Below, piece by piece: positions 34,536 to 42,577 of a stretch of 44,185 nucleotides of DNA. Each line of letters opens with the position of its first letter. Position 1 is the stretch's first letter. This DNA is from an uncultured Kiritimatiellota bacterium (lineage in GTDB: Bacteria > Verrucomicrobiota > Kiritimatiellia > RFP12 > UBA1067). Location of the stretch: assembly GCA_934675625.1 (NCBI GenBank), contig CAKURH010000019.1:1-44185 (forward strand). Reading direction: 5' to 3'. The notes beneath the pieces are model-generated. The model had not been told where the DNA came from, did no database searches, and saw only the letters and a list, made by a program, of their open reading frames with translations. The position numbers and the translations under genes are program-made.

Positions 34536-36116
34536 ATGTTGGATTGGACCGTGCTGGGGGCTTTCGCCGGGTATCTCGCGCTGATGCTGTGGATCGGCTT
34601 CTTCTTCTCGAAGCGGCAGGAGTCGCTCGGCGACTACTACCTCGGCGGGCGCAAGATGAACAAGTGGGTCGTCGCGCTCTCCGCCCAGGCGTCCGACATG
34701 TCGGGCTGGCTGCTGATGGGCCTGCCGGGCGCGATCTACCTCGGTGGCTTTTCCGAGGCGTGGATCGGCATCGGCCTCCTGATCGGCACCTACCTGAACT
34801 GGAAGATCGTCGCGCACCGCCTCCGCCGCTACTCGCAGGTCTGCGGCGACTCGATCACGATTCCCGACTTCATCAGCAACCGCTTCCGCGACCGGACGGG
34901 CGTCTCGCGCATCCTCGCGGCGGTCATCATCCTCGTCTTCTTCACGTTCTACACGGCGTCGGGCTTCGTGAGCTGCGCGAAGCTCTTCACCTCGACGTTC
35001 GGCATCCCCGAGACGATCACGTGCGGCGGGCTCACGCTTTCGGGCTACACGCTCTGCCTCTGGATCGGCGCGCTCGTCGTCGTCTCGTACACGCTCATGG
35101 GCGGGTACATGGCGGTGTGCTGGACGGACTTCGTGCAGGGCTCGCTCATGTTCGTCGCGATCGTCCTCGTGCCGGCGGTCGTCGTCTGCCAGGCGGGCGG
35201 GTTCGCCGCGACGGTCGACGGGCTGAACGCGATCAACCCCTACCTCCAGTCGCTCTTCACGACGGCGTCGTCCGGCAAGGCGTACGGCTTCGTCGGCCTC
35301 GTCAGCTGCCTCGCGTGGGGGCTCGGCTACTTCGGCATGCCGCACATCCTCGTCCGGTTCATGTCCATCGACAACCCGGCGGAGGTGAAGGGGTCTCGGC
35401 GCATCGCGATGACGTGGGTCACGATCTCGCTCGCGGCGGCGACGGTGATCGGCCTCGTCTTCCACCTCTACCTGAAGCAGCGCGGGCTGACGCTGGCGGA
35501 CGTCGGGAACGACCCGGAGCGGTGCTTCATGGTCATGATCAACGGCCTCTTCGCGAACGGCTTCCTCGTGCGCGTCTTCGCGGGCATCCTCCTCTCGGCC
35601 ATCATGGCGGCGATCATGTCGACGGCCGACAGCCAGCTGCTCGTCTCGGCGTCGAGCTTCTCGAACGACTTCTACAAGGTCATCCTGCGCAAGAAGGCGT
35701 CCAACCGCGAGCTGATTCTCGTCTCGCGCCTGGCCGTCGGCGCCGTCTCGCTCGTCGCGATCGGGCTGGCGATGAACACGCAGTCGGAGTTCTTCAAGGT
35801 CGTCATGAAGATGGTGTCGTTCGCGTGGGCCGGCTTCGGCGCGGCGTTCGGGCCGCTCATCCTCCTCGCGCTCTTCTGGAAGCGCACGAACCTCGCGGGC
35901 GCGATTGCGGGCATGGCCGTCGGCTCCATCACGTGCTTCGTCTGGAAGTTCGTCCTCGCGGACTACGCGGCGACGTGTCCGGTCTTCGGGCTCTACGAGC
36001 TCGCGCCGGGCTTCCTGCTCGCGTTCGTCGCGACGGTCGCCGTCTCGCTCGTCACGAAGAAGCCGTCGCAGGAGATGCTGGGCGAGTTCGCGGCTGTTGC
36101 GGACGAGGCGGCCTGA
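34536..36116 (+). CDS. putP: Sodium/proline symporter (SSS family)
   Basis: 526 aa, about 13 membrane segments. The sequence follows PutP: SLGDYYLGGRKMNKWVVALS, ASDMSGWLLMGLPGAIYLGG (Na+/proline site), then WKIVAHRLRRYSQV and ITIPDFISNRF. Further on come LGYFGMPHILVRFMSID and IMAAIMSTADSQLLVSAS. It couples proline uptake to the sodium gradient, in keeping with the sodium-linked NhaC-type antiporter at the window end. Substrate is by family similarity; other SSS substrates are possible. Monocistronic with its own promoter. Confidence 0.9.
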   Translation: MLDWTVLGAFAGYLALMLWIGFFFSKRQESLGDYYLGGRKMNKWVVALSAQASDMSGWLLMGLPGAIYLGGFSEAWIGIGLLIGTYLNWKIVAHRLRRYSQVCGDSITIPDFISNRFRDRTGVSRILAAVIILVFFTFYTASGFVSCAKLFTSTFGIPETITCGGLTLSGYTLCLWIGALVVVSYTLMGGYMAVCWTDFVQGSLMFVAIVLVPAVVVCQAGGFAATVDGLNAINPYLQSLFTTASSGKAYGFVGLVSCLAWGLGYFGMPHILVRFMSIDNPAEVKGSRRIAMTWVTISLAAATVIGLVFHLYLKQRGLTLADVGNDPERCFMVMINGLFANGFLVRVFAGILLSAIMAAIMSTADSQLLVSASSFSNDFYKVILRKKASNRELILVSRLAVGAVSLVAIGLAMNTQSEFFKVVMKMVSFAWAGFGAAFGPLILLALFWKRTNLAGAIAGMAVGSITCFVWKFVLADYAATCPVFGLYELAPGFLLAFVATVAVSLVTKKPSQEMLGEFAAVADEAA

Positions 36117-36175
36117 CCATATGTGCGCGGCGGGGGCCATCCCCGTCGTGCCGTCTAGACGCAGTGCGGCAAAAC

Positions 36176-36184
36176 TGCTATAAT
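36176..36184 (+). promoter_or_regulatory. Extended -10 promoter of ribH
   Basis: TGCTATAAT followed by ACCGCGCC. No FMN-riboswitch-sized leader: only 36 nt lie between the -10 and the ATG. Confidence 0.65.
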
Positions 36185-36220
36185 ACCGCGCCAATTTCTC
36201 AAATACAGGAAGAAACGGTT

Positions 36221-36694
36221 ATGAAAGAAGTCATTGGAACGCTGAACGCGCAGGGGATGAAGATCGCCCTCGTCGTCAGCCGGTTCAACAGTTTTCTCAC
36301 GGAACAGCTCGTGAAGGGCGCGGCGGATGCGTTCGTGCGCCTCGGCGGCGACGAGAAGGACCTTCTGCTCGTGCGTGTGCCGGGGGCGTATGAGATTCCG
36401 CTCGTGGCGAAGAAGCTTGCGGCGGCGCAGGCGGTCGACGCCGTCCTCGCGCTCGGCGCGGTCGTGCAGGGCGCGACGGCGCACGCCGACCTCATCAACC
36501 AGGCGACGGCCAAGGCGTTCGAGGAGATTTCGGTCGAGACGGGCGTGCCGGTGCTGGACGGCGTCGTGTCGGCGGAGAACCTGGAGCAGGCCGTCGAGCG
36601 CTGTGGCACGAAGCAGGGCAACAAGGGCTTCTCGGCGATGCAGTCCGCCGTCGAGATGGTCAATGTGCTGAAGGCACTGAGGGTTGAAAGCTGA
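36221..36694 (+). CDS. ribH: 6,7-Dimethyl-8-ribityllumazine synthase
   Basis: 157 aa. It condenses the pyrimidine intermediate with 3,4-dihydroxy-2-butanone 4-phosphate, the penultimate riboflavin step, usually as a 60-mer or pentamer. Key segments: ALVVSRFNSFLTEQLVKGA, VRVPGAYEIPLVAKKL, GAVVQGATAHADLINQA with His88 in the catalytic position, and CGTKQGNKGFSAMQSAVEM. Val-Gln replaces the more common Ile/Val-Arg before Gly in the phosphate loop. It stands apart from other rib genes. AGGA lies about 10 nt before the ATG. Confidence 0.93.
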   Translation: MKEVIGTLNAQGMKIALVVSRFNSFLTEQLVKGAADAFVRLGGDEKDLLLVRVPGAYEIPLVAKKLAAAQAVDAVLALGAVVQGATAHADLINQATAKAFEEISVETGVPVLDGVVSAENLEQAVERCGTKQGNKGFSAMQSAVEMVNVLKALRVES

Positions 36695-36713
36695 ACGTTG
36701 ATTGCCGAGAAGC

Positions 36714-36835
36714 CTGAAATCTAAAATCTAAAATTTAAAATCTGAGGTCTAGAAGAGGTCTCGAATTTGAGATCAAAAATTAATTTGAGATCTAAAATTT
36801 GAGATTTGAAATCTGAAATCTCTTGAAATCTTGAT
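36714..36835 (+). repeat. AT-rich dispersed repeat of AAATCT/AGATTT words
   Basis: About 120 bp of low-complexity DNA made of AAATCTAAAATCTAAAATTT, ATTTGAGATCAAAAATTAAT and TTTGAGATTTGAAATCTGAA. It has many partial inverted repeats, in sharp contrast to the GC-rich flanks. It lies between ribH and the PFK gene. Similar words occur at 20.9 kb. Confidence 0.6.
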
Positions 36836-36860
36836 TCTAGTGAAAGAAAGGGGCAAACAA

Positions 36861-38102
36861 ATGAAAGAAGTGAAGAAAGTTGCGTTTCTGACGGCGGGCG
36901 GTCTCGCGCCGTGCCTCTCGAGCTCGATCGGGTTCCTGATCGACGAGTACAACAAGGTCGCCCCGAACGTCGCGATGATCGGCTACGTGAACGGCTACAG
37001 GGGCCTCCTGAAGGGCGACTCGATCCCGGTGACGGACGAGGTGCGCAAGCGTGCGCTCGTCCTCACGCGCCACGGCGGCTCGCCGATCGGCAACAGCCGC
37101 GTGAAGCTCACGAACGTCAAGGACTGCGTGAAGCGCGGGCTCGTCCGCGAAGGCGAGGATCCGCTGAAGGTCGCGGCCGACCAGCTCGTCAAGGACGGCG
37201 TGGACGTGCTGCACACGATCGGCGGCGACGACACGAACACGACGGCGGCCGACCTCGCGGCGTATCTCGCGAAGAACAACTACCCGCTCATCGTCGTCGG
37301 CCTGCCGAAGACGATCGACAACGACGTCTACCCGATCAAGCAGTCGCTTGGCGCGTGGACGGCGGCGGAGGAGGGCGCGAAGTTCTTCATGAACGTCGTC
37401 AAGGAGAACTCGGCGAACCCGCGCGCGCTCACGATCCACGAGGTCATGGGCCGCAACTGCGGCTGGCTCACCTACAAGACGGCGCAGTACTACCGCAAGA
37501 TGCTCAAGTCGATGTCGTCGCGCGGGCTCTTCCTCGACGACTTCAACCTGACGATGGGCCGTCAGGACGTGCACGCGATCTACGTGCCGGAGTCCAAGAT
37601 CGACTTCGAGGACGAGGCGCTGCGCCTGCGGGCCGTCATGGACAAGTGGGATTCCGTCAACATCTTCGTCTCCGAGGGCGCGGGCGTGAAGGACATCATC
37701 GCCGAGATGCGTCGGCGCGGCGAGGACGTGCCCGTCGATGCGTTCGGGCATCCGCGCCTTGACAAGGTCAACGTCGGCCAGTACATCGGCAAGCGCTTCG
37801 GCGAGATGCTCGGGGCCGAGAAGGTGCAGGTCTTCAAGTCGGGCTACTTCGCCCGCGCGGCCGCGCCGAACAAGAAGGACCTGAAGCTCATCGAGAAGTG
37901 CGCGCGCAAGGCGGTCGAATGCGCCCTCGCGGGCGAGAGCGGCGTCGTCGGGCCGGACGAGAACAAGGCCGCCGAGATCCGCGCGTGCGAGTTTCCGCGC
38001 ATCAAGGGCGGCAAGCCCTTCAACGTGCGCAAGGGCTCGTTCCGCAAGATGCTGACCGAGATTGGCCAGCCCAACCCGCGCAAGAAGCGCACGGCCCGGT
38101 AA
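36861..38102 (+). CDS. pfp: Diphosphate-dependent 6-phosphofructokinase
   Basis: 413 aa from the ATG at 36861. GGDD (121-124, in TIGGDDTNTTAADL) marks the PPi-using group, where the second Asp replaces the Gly of ATP-PFKs. PKTIDND (149-155) and VMGRNCGWLT are the fructose-6-phosphate site. The reaction, reversible phosphorylation of fructose 6-phosphate with pyrophosphate, saves ATP in fermenters. It is joined TAATG to the next gene, so the two are translationally coupled. No clear promoter is found in the AT-rich repeat upstream. Confidence 0.92.
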   Translation: MKEVKKVAFLTAGGLAPCLSSSIGFLIDEYNKVAPNVAMIGYVNGYRGLLKGDSIPVTDEVRKRALVLTRHGGSPIGNSRVKLTNVKDCVKRGLVREGEDPLKVAADQLVKDGVDVLHTIGGDDTNTTAADLAAYLAKNNYPLIVVGLPKTIDNDVYPIKQSLGAWTAAEEGAKFFMNVVKENSANPRALTIHEVMGRNCGWLTYKTAQYYRKMLKSMSSRGLFLDDFNLTMGRQDVHAIYVPESKIDFEDEALRLRAVMDKWDSVNIFVSEGAGVKDIIAEMRRRGEDVPVDAFGHPRLDKVNVGQYIGKRFGEMLGAEKVQVFKSGYFARAAAPNKKDLKLIEKCARKAVECALAGESGVVGPDENKAAEIRACEFPRIKGGKPFNVRKGSFRKMLTEIGQPNPRKKRTAR

Positions 38103-39322
38103 TGGACGGGCGGGACGAGGCCGCGTTCATCGAGTTTGCCGCAGAAGTCCTGGGGGTTTCTGCGGCAAGCCTGTCGTTGGAGACGACGTTCGCGTCGATT
38201 CCGGCGTGGGACTCGATGGCCCAGCTTCGCCTCGTCATGGCGCTCGCCGCGCGCTTCGGCGTCGAGATTCCGTTCGCGGACGTGCCGAACGTGACGAGCC
38301 TTTGGGAGTTCTGTCGCCGCGCCCACGGCCTGTCGCCGAAGAAGGCCGTGGCCGTCGACCTCGACGGCACGCTCTGGGACGGCGTCCTCGGCGAGGACGG
38401 CCTTGACGCGATTCGCCCGAAGACGGCGTTCCTGCACGAGCTCAAGGCGCTGAAGGATCGCGGTGTCCTGCTGACGATCCTCTCCAAGAACAACTGGGCG
38501 GACGTGCGTCCGGCGTTCGCCGCCGGACGTCTCGCGCCGCTGACGGAAGACGATTTCCTCTTTCCGCAGGTCAACTGGAATGCCAAGGCGGACAATCTTC
38601 GGTCGCTTGCGCAGCGGCTGAACCTCGGCCCAGACGCCTTTGTCTTCGTGGACGACAATCCGGCCGAGCGGCTGGAGATGAAGGCGCGCCTGCCGGAGGT
38701 CGCGGTCGCCGGTTTCCCGCCGACGCTCGCGGCTTACTTCCCGGCGGGCGTCGTCACGGCCGAAGACCGCCGCAAGACCGAGGAATACCATGCGGAGGCC
38801 GAGCGGCGGCGGTTCCTTGCCGAACGGACGGAAGGGGCGTCCGTGCCGCTGGACGTCTGGACGGAACTGGGCTGTTGGCTTGACGTCCATGCGCTGCGTC
38901 CGGACGAGGCGGCGCGCGTCGCGCAGCTCTCGCAGAAGGCGAACCAGTTCAGCGTCTGCACGAACCGCTATGCGGCGGAGGATCTCGCGGCCTTGGCGCG
39001 AGAGGCCCAAGGCCTTGTCTACACCGTCCATGCGGGTGACCGTTTCGGCGACCAGGGGCTTGTCGCGTTCGTCATCGTGCGTGCGGGCGAAATCCTCGAT
39101 TTCACGATGAGCTGCCGCGTCGCCGGACGCGGACTGGAAGAACGCGCCTGGGCCGAAATCGCGCGCGACCTCCAGGCGCGCGGCCTGCACGAGATTCGCG
39201 CGACCTGGCGGCGGACGGCGAAGAACGCCCCGGTCGAAGACCTCTTCGAGCGGCTGGGCTTCTCGCTCGCGGCGCAGGCGCCGGACGCGAAACGCTATTG
39301 GGCGCGGATGGCCTTGAATTGA
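38102..39322 (+). CDS. ACP-FkbH fusion (HAD-IIIC family with N-terminal carrier domain and C-terminal GNAT-like domain)
   Basis: 406 aa. Residues 1-75 look like an acyl carrier protein: WDSMAQLRLVMALAARFGVE, with Ser38 as 4'-phosphopantetheine site. Then comes the FkbH HAD domain: AVDLDGTLWDGVLGEDG with Asp86 and Asp88, TILSKNNWADV, and FVFVDDNPAERLEM. A C-terminal acetyltransferase-like region follows (QLSQKANQFSVCTNRY). FkbH enzymes dephosphorylate 1,3-bisphosphoglycerate and load the glyceryl unit onto an ACP, used in polyketide and some glycan or lipid biosynthesis. No other PKS gene is nearby. Coupled to the PPi-PFK gene by a 1-nt overlap. Confidence 0.85.
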   Translation: MDGRDEAAFIEFAAEVLGVSAASLSLETTFASIPAWDSMAQLRLVMALAARFGVEIPFADVPNVTSLWEFCRRAHGLSPKKAVAVDLDGTLWDGVLGEDGLDAIRPKTAFLHELKALKDRGVLLTILSKNNWADVRPAFAAGRLAPLTEDDFLFPQVNWNAKADNLRSLAQRLNLGPDAFVFVDDNPAERLEMKARLPEVAVAGFPPTLAAYFPAGVVTAEDRRKTEEYHAEAERRRFLAERTEGASVPLDVWTELGCWLDVHALRPDEAARVAQLSQKANQFSVCTNRYAAEDLAALAREAQGLVYTVHAGDRFGDQGLVAFVIVRAGEILDFTMSCRVAGRGLEERAWAEIARDLQARGLHEIRATWRRTAKNAPVEDLFERLGFSLAAQAPDAKRYWARMALN

Positions 39323-39345
39323 ACAACCCAACAGAAAGGAAAACG

Positions 39346-40893
39346 ATGAAAATGAAAGGGACGTCTGTTCTCTTGGGTCTGGCGTTGGTCGCCGGACAGG
39401 TTGCCGCCGAGACGGAATACGAGCGGCTTTACGCCGAGCTGTCGGCGGCGGATTGCGCGGCAGACCGCGCGTGGGAGACGTTGGAGACGCCGGCGGCGTT
39501 TCAGGCGCGCCGTGCCGACTTGCGCGCGAAACTGGTTGCGGCGGTCGGCGGCTTCCCGGAGAAGACGCCGTTGCGGCCGCGCGTGACGGGAGTTGTGCCG
39601 CGCGACGGCTACCGCATTGAGAAGGTGATGTTCGAGAGCCGTCCGAACGTCCATGTCACGGCCTTGGCGTTCGTGCCCGACGCCGCGAAGTTCGCGCCGC
39701 CCTATCCGGCGATTCTCGTCGCCTGTGGACACGCGCGCGACGGCAAGGCCTCGGCGGGCTATCAGCGGGCGGGCGTCATGGGCGCGAAGGAGGGTTTCCT
39801 CGTCCTGATCTACGATCCGCTGGATCAGGGCGAGCGCGTCATGTCGACGGACGGGGCCTGCTGCGACGGACACAACCAGTTCGGCTCGAAGGCGATTCGC
39901 CTCGGCCTTTCTGCCGCGCAGTTCCGCATCTGGGACGGCATCCGCGCGCTCGACTACCTCCAGTCGCGTCCGGACGTGAGGGGCGACCGGCTGGGGCTCA
40001 TGGGCAATTCGGGCGGCGGGACGATGACGTCGCTCATCATGGCCGTCGAGCCGCGCCTCAAGGCGGCCGCACCGTCGTGCTACATCAGCTCCATCCGGCG
40101 GGTCGTCGGCTCGATTGGCCCGCAGGATGCCGAACAGTGCGTCTACGGTCAGCTGAAGGACGGCATCAACCATGCGTCGCTCGTGCTGATGGCCGATGCC
40201 GCCGTGCGCTGCCAGTTCTCCGACAGGGACTTCTTTCCGCTTGACGGCGCGCTGGAGACGTTTGGCGTCGTGTCGCGCACGGCCGCGCGCTTTGGCGTCG
40301 CCGACCGCTTCTCGCGCACGGTCGTGCCCGGCCCGCATGGCTGGAAGGAATCGTCCCGCCGCTCTTCGCTCGACTGGATGCGCCAGTGGCTGATGGACGA
40401 GCCGCCGAACGGCAAGACGGACGCGGACTACGCGGCCCTGGACAAGGCGTTCGATCCGAAGACGGCCGACATGGGGCTCTCGGTCGCGGACGCCAACGTG
40501 ACGCCGGACGGGAAGGTCGTCAACCTGCCGGGCGAGCGCACGGCTTACGACGTGCTGGTCGACGAGCTGATCGGCCTTGGGACGCCGCGCCTCGTCTTCC
40601 GCGAGACGGAGGCGGCGAAACATCGGTTCTACGGGGCGAAGTCGGCGGCCGAGGAGAATGCGCTGCTCGCGCAGATGCTCGGACGCGATCTCGTGCGGGC
40701 GCGCGCGGACGAAATTTTGGCGAAGGCTCGGGCGTTGGCCGCACAGGGGGCGCCCAAGCCTGTCCTCGTCGCGGAGGACGCCTGGGTGCGGCCCGCCGAG
40801 CGGGCCTATGCCGAAGCCCCGGAACTGTTCGCCGGGTTCAAGTCCCTCGGCGACGGGTGCTTCCGCTCGGCGATTCGCGGCGAGGCGCGGTGA
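39346..40893 (+). CDS. Secreted alpha/beta-hydrolase, acetyl-xylan-esterase-like
   Basis: 515 aa from the ATG at 39346, with AAAGGA 5 nt upstream; the second ATG at 39352 is an alternative. The signal peptide is MKGTSVLLGLALVAGQVAAE. The alpha/beta-hydrolase core shows PAILVACGHARDGKASAGYQ (oxyanion region) and GLMGNSGGGTMTS with nucleophile Ser222. A later GPHGW motif gives the probable catalytic His. The DPLDQGERV block is shared with the AXE7-like carbohydrate esterases of gut bacteria. It probably removes acetyl groups from xylan or similar glycans. It ends before a bidirectional terminator. Confidence 0.78.
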   Translation: MKMKGTSVLLGLALVAGQVAAETEYERLYAELSAADCAADRAWETLETPAAFQARRADLRAKLVAAVGGFPEKTPLRPRVTGVVPRDGYRIEKVMFESRPNVHVTALAFVPDAAKFAPPYPAILVACGHARDGKASAGYQRAGVMGAKEGFLVLIYDPLDQGERVMSTDGACCDGHNQFGSKAIRLGLSAAQFRIWDGIRALDYLQSRPDVRGDRLGLMGNSGGGTMTSLIMAVEPRLKAAAPSCYISSIRRVVGSIGPQDAEQCVYGQLKDGINHASLVLMADAAVRCQFSDRDFFPLDGALETFGVVSRTAARFGVADRFSRTVVPGPHGWKESSRRSSLDWMRQWLMDEPPNGKTDADYAALDKAFDPKTADMGLSVADANVTPDGKVVNLPGERTAYDVLVDELIGLGTPRLVFRETEAAKHRFYGAKSAAEENALLAQMLGRDLVRARADEILAKARALAAQGAPKPVLVAEDAWVRPAERAYAEAPELFAGFKSLGDGCFRSAIRGEAR

Positions 40894-40922
40894 CGCAGGC
40901 AGAAAGCGCGTGACGGAACGAA

Positions 40923-40954
40923 AAAGGGGCCCCGGAGAAATCCGAGGCCCTTTT
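40923..40954 (+). terminator. Bidirectional rho-independent terminator
   Basis: AAAGGGGCC and CGGA arms close a GAAA tetraloop, with partners TCCG and GGCCCTTTT; one C/A mismatch. A-run on the left and T-run on the right serve the convergent genes at 39346 (+) and 40978 (-). Confidence 0.88.
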
Positions 40955-40977
40955 CGATGCTGAAATCGGTTCGCCGC

Positions 40978-41337
40978 TTACTTGACGGTGATGACCGAGT
41001 TGAACGTGCCCTGGTCGTTGGCGACCGCGTTCACGTTCTCCGGATCGGCGCACCACGTGCCGTCGATCACGAACTTGTACTGGTAGTCGCCGGGGGCGAG
41101 CTTGACGGTCGCCGAGTAGACGCCGGCCTTGAACGCCATCTTCTTCGCCGTCGGGTTCCAGTCGTTGAACTCGCCGGCCACATAGACGGCCTTGCCCTTT
41201 TCCGCATGGACCGTGAACGTCACGGCCTTGGTCGCCGGCTTCTGCGCCGCGCACGCGCACCGCTTGACCGCGCAGGTCGCGGCTTTCGTGACGACGGCCT
41301 TGACTGCGGGAGCCTTCTTGACGGTCTTGATCTTCAT
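40978..41337 (-). CDS. Small protein with basic Ala/Lys-rich tail and a CBM48/AMPK-type glycogen-binding domain
   Basis: 119 aa. The first 40 residues are Lys/Ala/Val-rich with Cys at 22, 27 and 29 (TCAVKRCAC). From about residue 40 an early-set fold begins: FTVHAEKGKAVYVAGEFNDW, then NPTAKKM, YQYKFVIDGTWCADPENVNA, typical of CBM48/isoamylase-N domains that bind alpha-glucans. No enzyme domain follows, so it may be a regulatory or adaptor protein on glycogen. No signal peptide is apparent. It has its own sigma70-like promoter and is convergent with the esterase gene. Confidence 0.8.
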   Translation of the reverse strand: MKIKTVKKAPAVKAVVTKAATCAVKRCACAAQKPATKAVTFTVHAEKGKAVYVAGEFNDWNPTAKKMAFKAGVYSATVKLAPGDYQYKFVIDGTWCADPENVNAVANDQGTFNSVITVK

Positions 41338-41399
41338 TTTTGCCTGTTTCCTTTTGTTTTTTGCTCGCTAAGGGCCTTTCCCACAGCGAACGGGCAAAT

Positions 41400-41427
41400 A
41401 GTATCTCATATTTTTTTGATTTGTCAA
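41400..41427 (-). promoter_or_regulatory. Sigma70-like promoter of the CBM48 protein gene
   Basis: On the minus strand TTGACA, 16 nt, GATACT. The -35 is consensus and there is an A-run in the spacer. The leader of about 60 nt has AAAGGA about 11 nt before the ATG and a weak stem (TTCGCT/AGCGAG). Confidence 0.65.
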
Positions 41428-41455
41428 TAGGCAAAGGTGAAAAGGACGAAAAAAG

Positions 41456-41480
41456 TTGGCCCGTTGGGCCGACGGGCCAA
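41456..41480 (-). terminator. Perfect 9-bp hairpin, possible minus-strand terminator
   Basis: TTGGCCCGT and ACGGGCCAA pair exactly around a 7-nt loop. On the minus strand the hairpin is followed by CTTTTTTCG, a terminator-like T-run. No minus-strand gene ends here, so it may block antisense transcription or protect the CBM48 promoter. Confidence 0.5.
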
Positions 41481-41521
41481 GTGACGTGAGAACCTGTCCA
41501 TTCGTGCGGTGCGCGAATTTA

Positions 41522-41530
41522 TGCTATAAT
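41522..41530 (+). promoter_or_regulatory. Extended -10 promoter of the FtsB-like gene, leaderless arrangement
   Basis: TGCTATAAT ends 7 nt before the ATG at 41538, so transcription should start at the start codon. Confidence 0.65.
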
Positions 41531-41537
41531 TCCCCTC

Positions 41538-41828
41538 ATGAGCGAGGGATTGAGAGAGACTTTCATCAAATACCTGACGGGGTTCGTGCTGGTGCTGATC
41601 GTCATCGGCGGCCTCGTCATGATGTATCCGAACTACCGCCGCAGCGAATCCCTGAAGCGGCAGAACGCCGAGCTGCAGGAGCGCATCGAGCGCAAGAAGG
41701 CCGAAATCGCGAAGCTCGTCGAGAACCAGCGCCGCTTCCGTACCGACGCCGACTTCGTCGAGGCGATCGCGCGGCAGAACCACCGGGTCTTTCCGGGCGA
41801 ACTCGTGTTCATCTTCGACAAGGAATGA
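41538..41828 (+). CDS. FtsB/DivIC-like septum formation initiator
   Basis: 96 aa. A short cytoplasmic N-terminus (MSEGLRETFIKYLTG) precedes one membrane helix (FVLVLIVIGGLVMMY). Next is a coiled coil (LKRQNAELQERIERKKAEIA) and a C-terminal region with ADFVEAIARQNHRVFPGE. This is the layout of FtsB/DivIC proteins, which link early and late divisome components (FtsL, FtsQ). The expected glycine motif is not seen exactly. Likely leaderless. It is separated by 4 nt from the next gene. Confidence 0.82.
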   Translation: MSEGLRETFIKYLTGFVLVLIVIGGLVMMYPNYRRSESLKRQNAELQERIERKKAEIAKLVENQRRFRTDADFVEAIARQNHRVFPGELVFIFDKE

Positions 41829-41832
41829 AGGA

Positions 41833-42537
41833 ATGATGGCGAATTTCCTTCGACTGCTGACGGGGCTCGCGCTGTTGCCGGCCTGCTGGGGCGTCTCGCG
41901 CGCGTTCCTCGATTCCGTCCTCGCCGCCGCTGGCGGGTCGGGGCTGAGCGTCGAGGCTCTGTCGCTGCTCGGCGGGATCGCCGCGTTCGCGCTCGCGTGG
42001 ATGGCGCTTTCGCATCCGGTGAAGGCCTATGTGCTGGGGCACGAGCTGACGCACGTGCTGTGGGGGCTTCTCTTCTTCGCGCGGCCGAGCGACCTCACGG
42101 TCGGCGCGTCGGGCGGCAGCGTGAAGCTCTCGAAGACGAACCTCCTCATCACGCTCGCGCCGTACTTCTTTCCGTTCTACACGTTCGTGGTCATCGTCTG
42201 CGCGCTCGTGACGGCGGCGTTCCTGCGTCCGCTGCCCTGCCTGCCGCTCTGGCTGTTCCTGATCGGCTTCACGTGGGCGTTCCACGTGCTCTTCACGCTG
42301 GAGACGCTGGGCCAGCGCCAGCCGGACGTGAAGGCCTACGGGCGCATCTTCTCGTGGACGTTCATCTTTCTCGTGAACGTCGCGATCGTGCTCGTCTGGC
42401 TCGCGGCGATGACGCCGCTCACGTTCGAGGCGCTGGGCGGCTTCCTGCTGCACCGCGTCTCTTCGGCCTACGCGGCGACCGGCCTCTTCTTCTGGAACGT
42501 CGGCCGCTGGCTGTGGGGGAAGGTAAGGGGGAATTAA
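41833..42537 (+). CDS. Polytopic membrane protein with HELTH motif (M50-like metallopeptidase candidate)
   Basis: 234 aa with about six membrane segments. VLGHELTHVLWGLLFFARPS contains HExxH (HELTH) within a hydrophobic stretch, as in intramembrane zinc proteases of the site-2 type. LTVGASGGSVKLSKTNLLIT follows. A third zinc ligand such as the M50 NxxPxxxxDG motif is not visible, so peptidase activity is unproven. It lies between an FtsB-like gene and lgt in the same orientation, 4 nt after the first. Membrane or envelope housekeeping is likely. Confidence 0.6.
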   Translation: MMANFLRLLTGLALLPACWGVSRAFLDSVLAAAGGSGLSVEALSLLGGIAAFALAWMALSHPVKAYVLGHELTHVLWGLLFFARPSDLTVGASGGSVKLSKTNLLITLAPYFFPFYTFVVIVCALVTAAFLRPLPCLPLWLFLIGFTWAFHVLFTLETLGQRQPDVKAYGRIFSWTFIFLVNVAIVLVWLAAMTPLTFEALGGFLLHRVSSAYAATGLFFWNVGRWLWGKVRGN

Positions 42538-42538
42538 C

Positions 42539-42555
42539 CACGGATTTCACGGATT
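42539..42555 (+). repeat. Short direct repeat CACGGATT before lgt
   Basis: CACGGATT occurs twice with one T between. The wording resembles common dispersed intergenic repeats of this group, but it is too short to assign. Confidence 0.3.
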
Positions 42556-42577
42556 GTGAAAAAGGCAAATTCATTGT

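Noticed and set aside
36117..36220. FMN riboswitch before ribH
   Set aside because: The leader between the -10 and the ATG is only 36 nt, too short for an FMN aptamer.
36714..36835. Possible origin of replication or attachment site in the AT-rich stretch
   Set aside because: No DnaA boxes (TTATCCACA-like), integrase gene or flanking tRNA; repeat words fit a dispersed repeat better.
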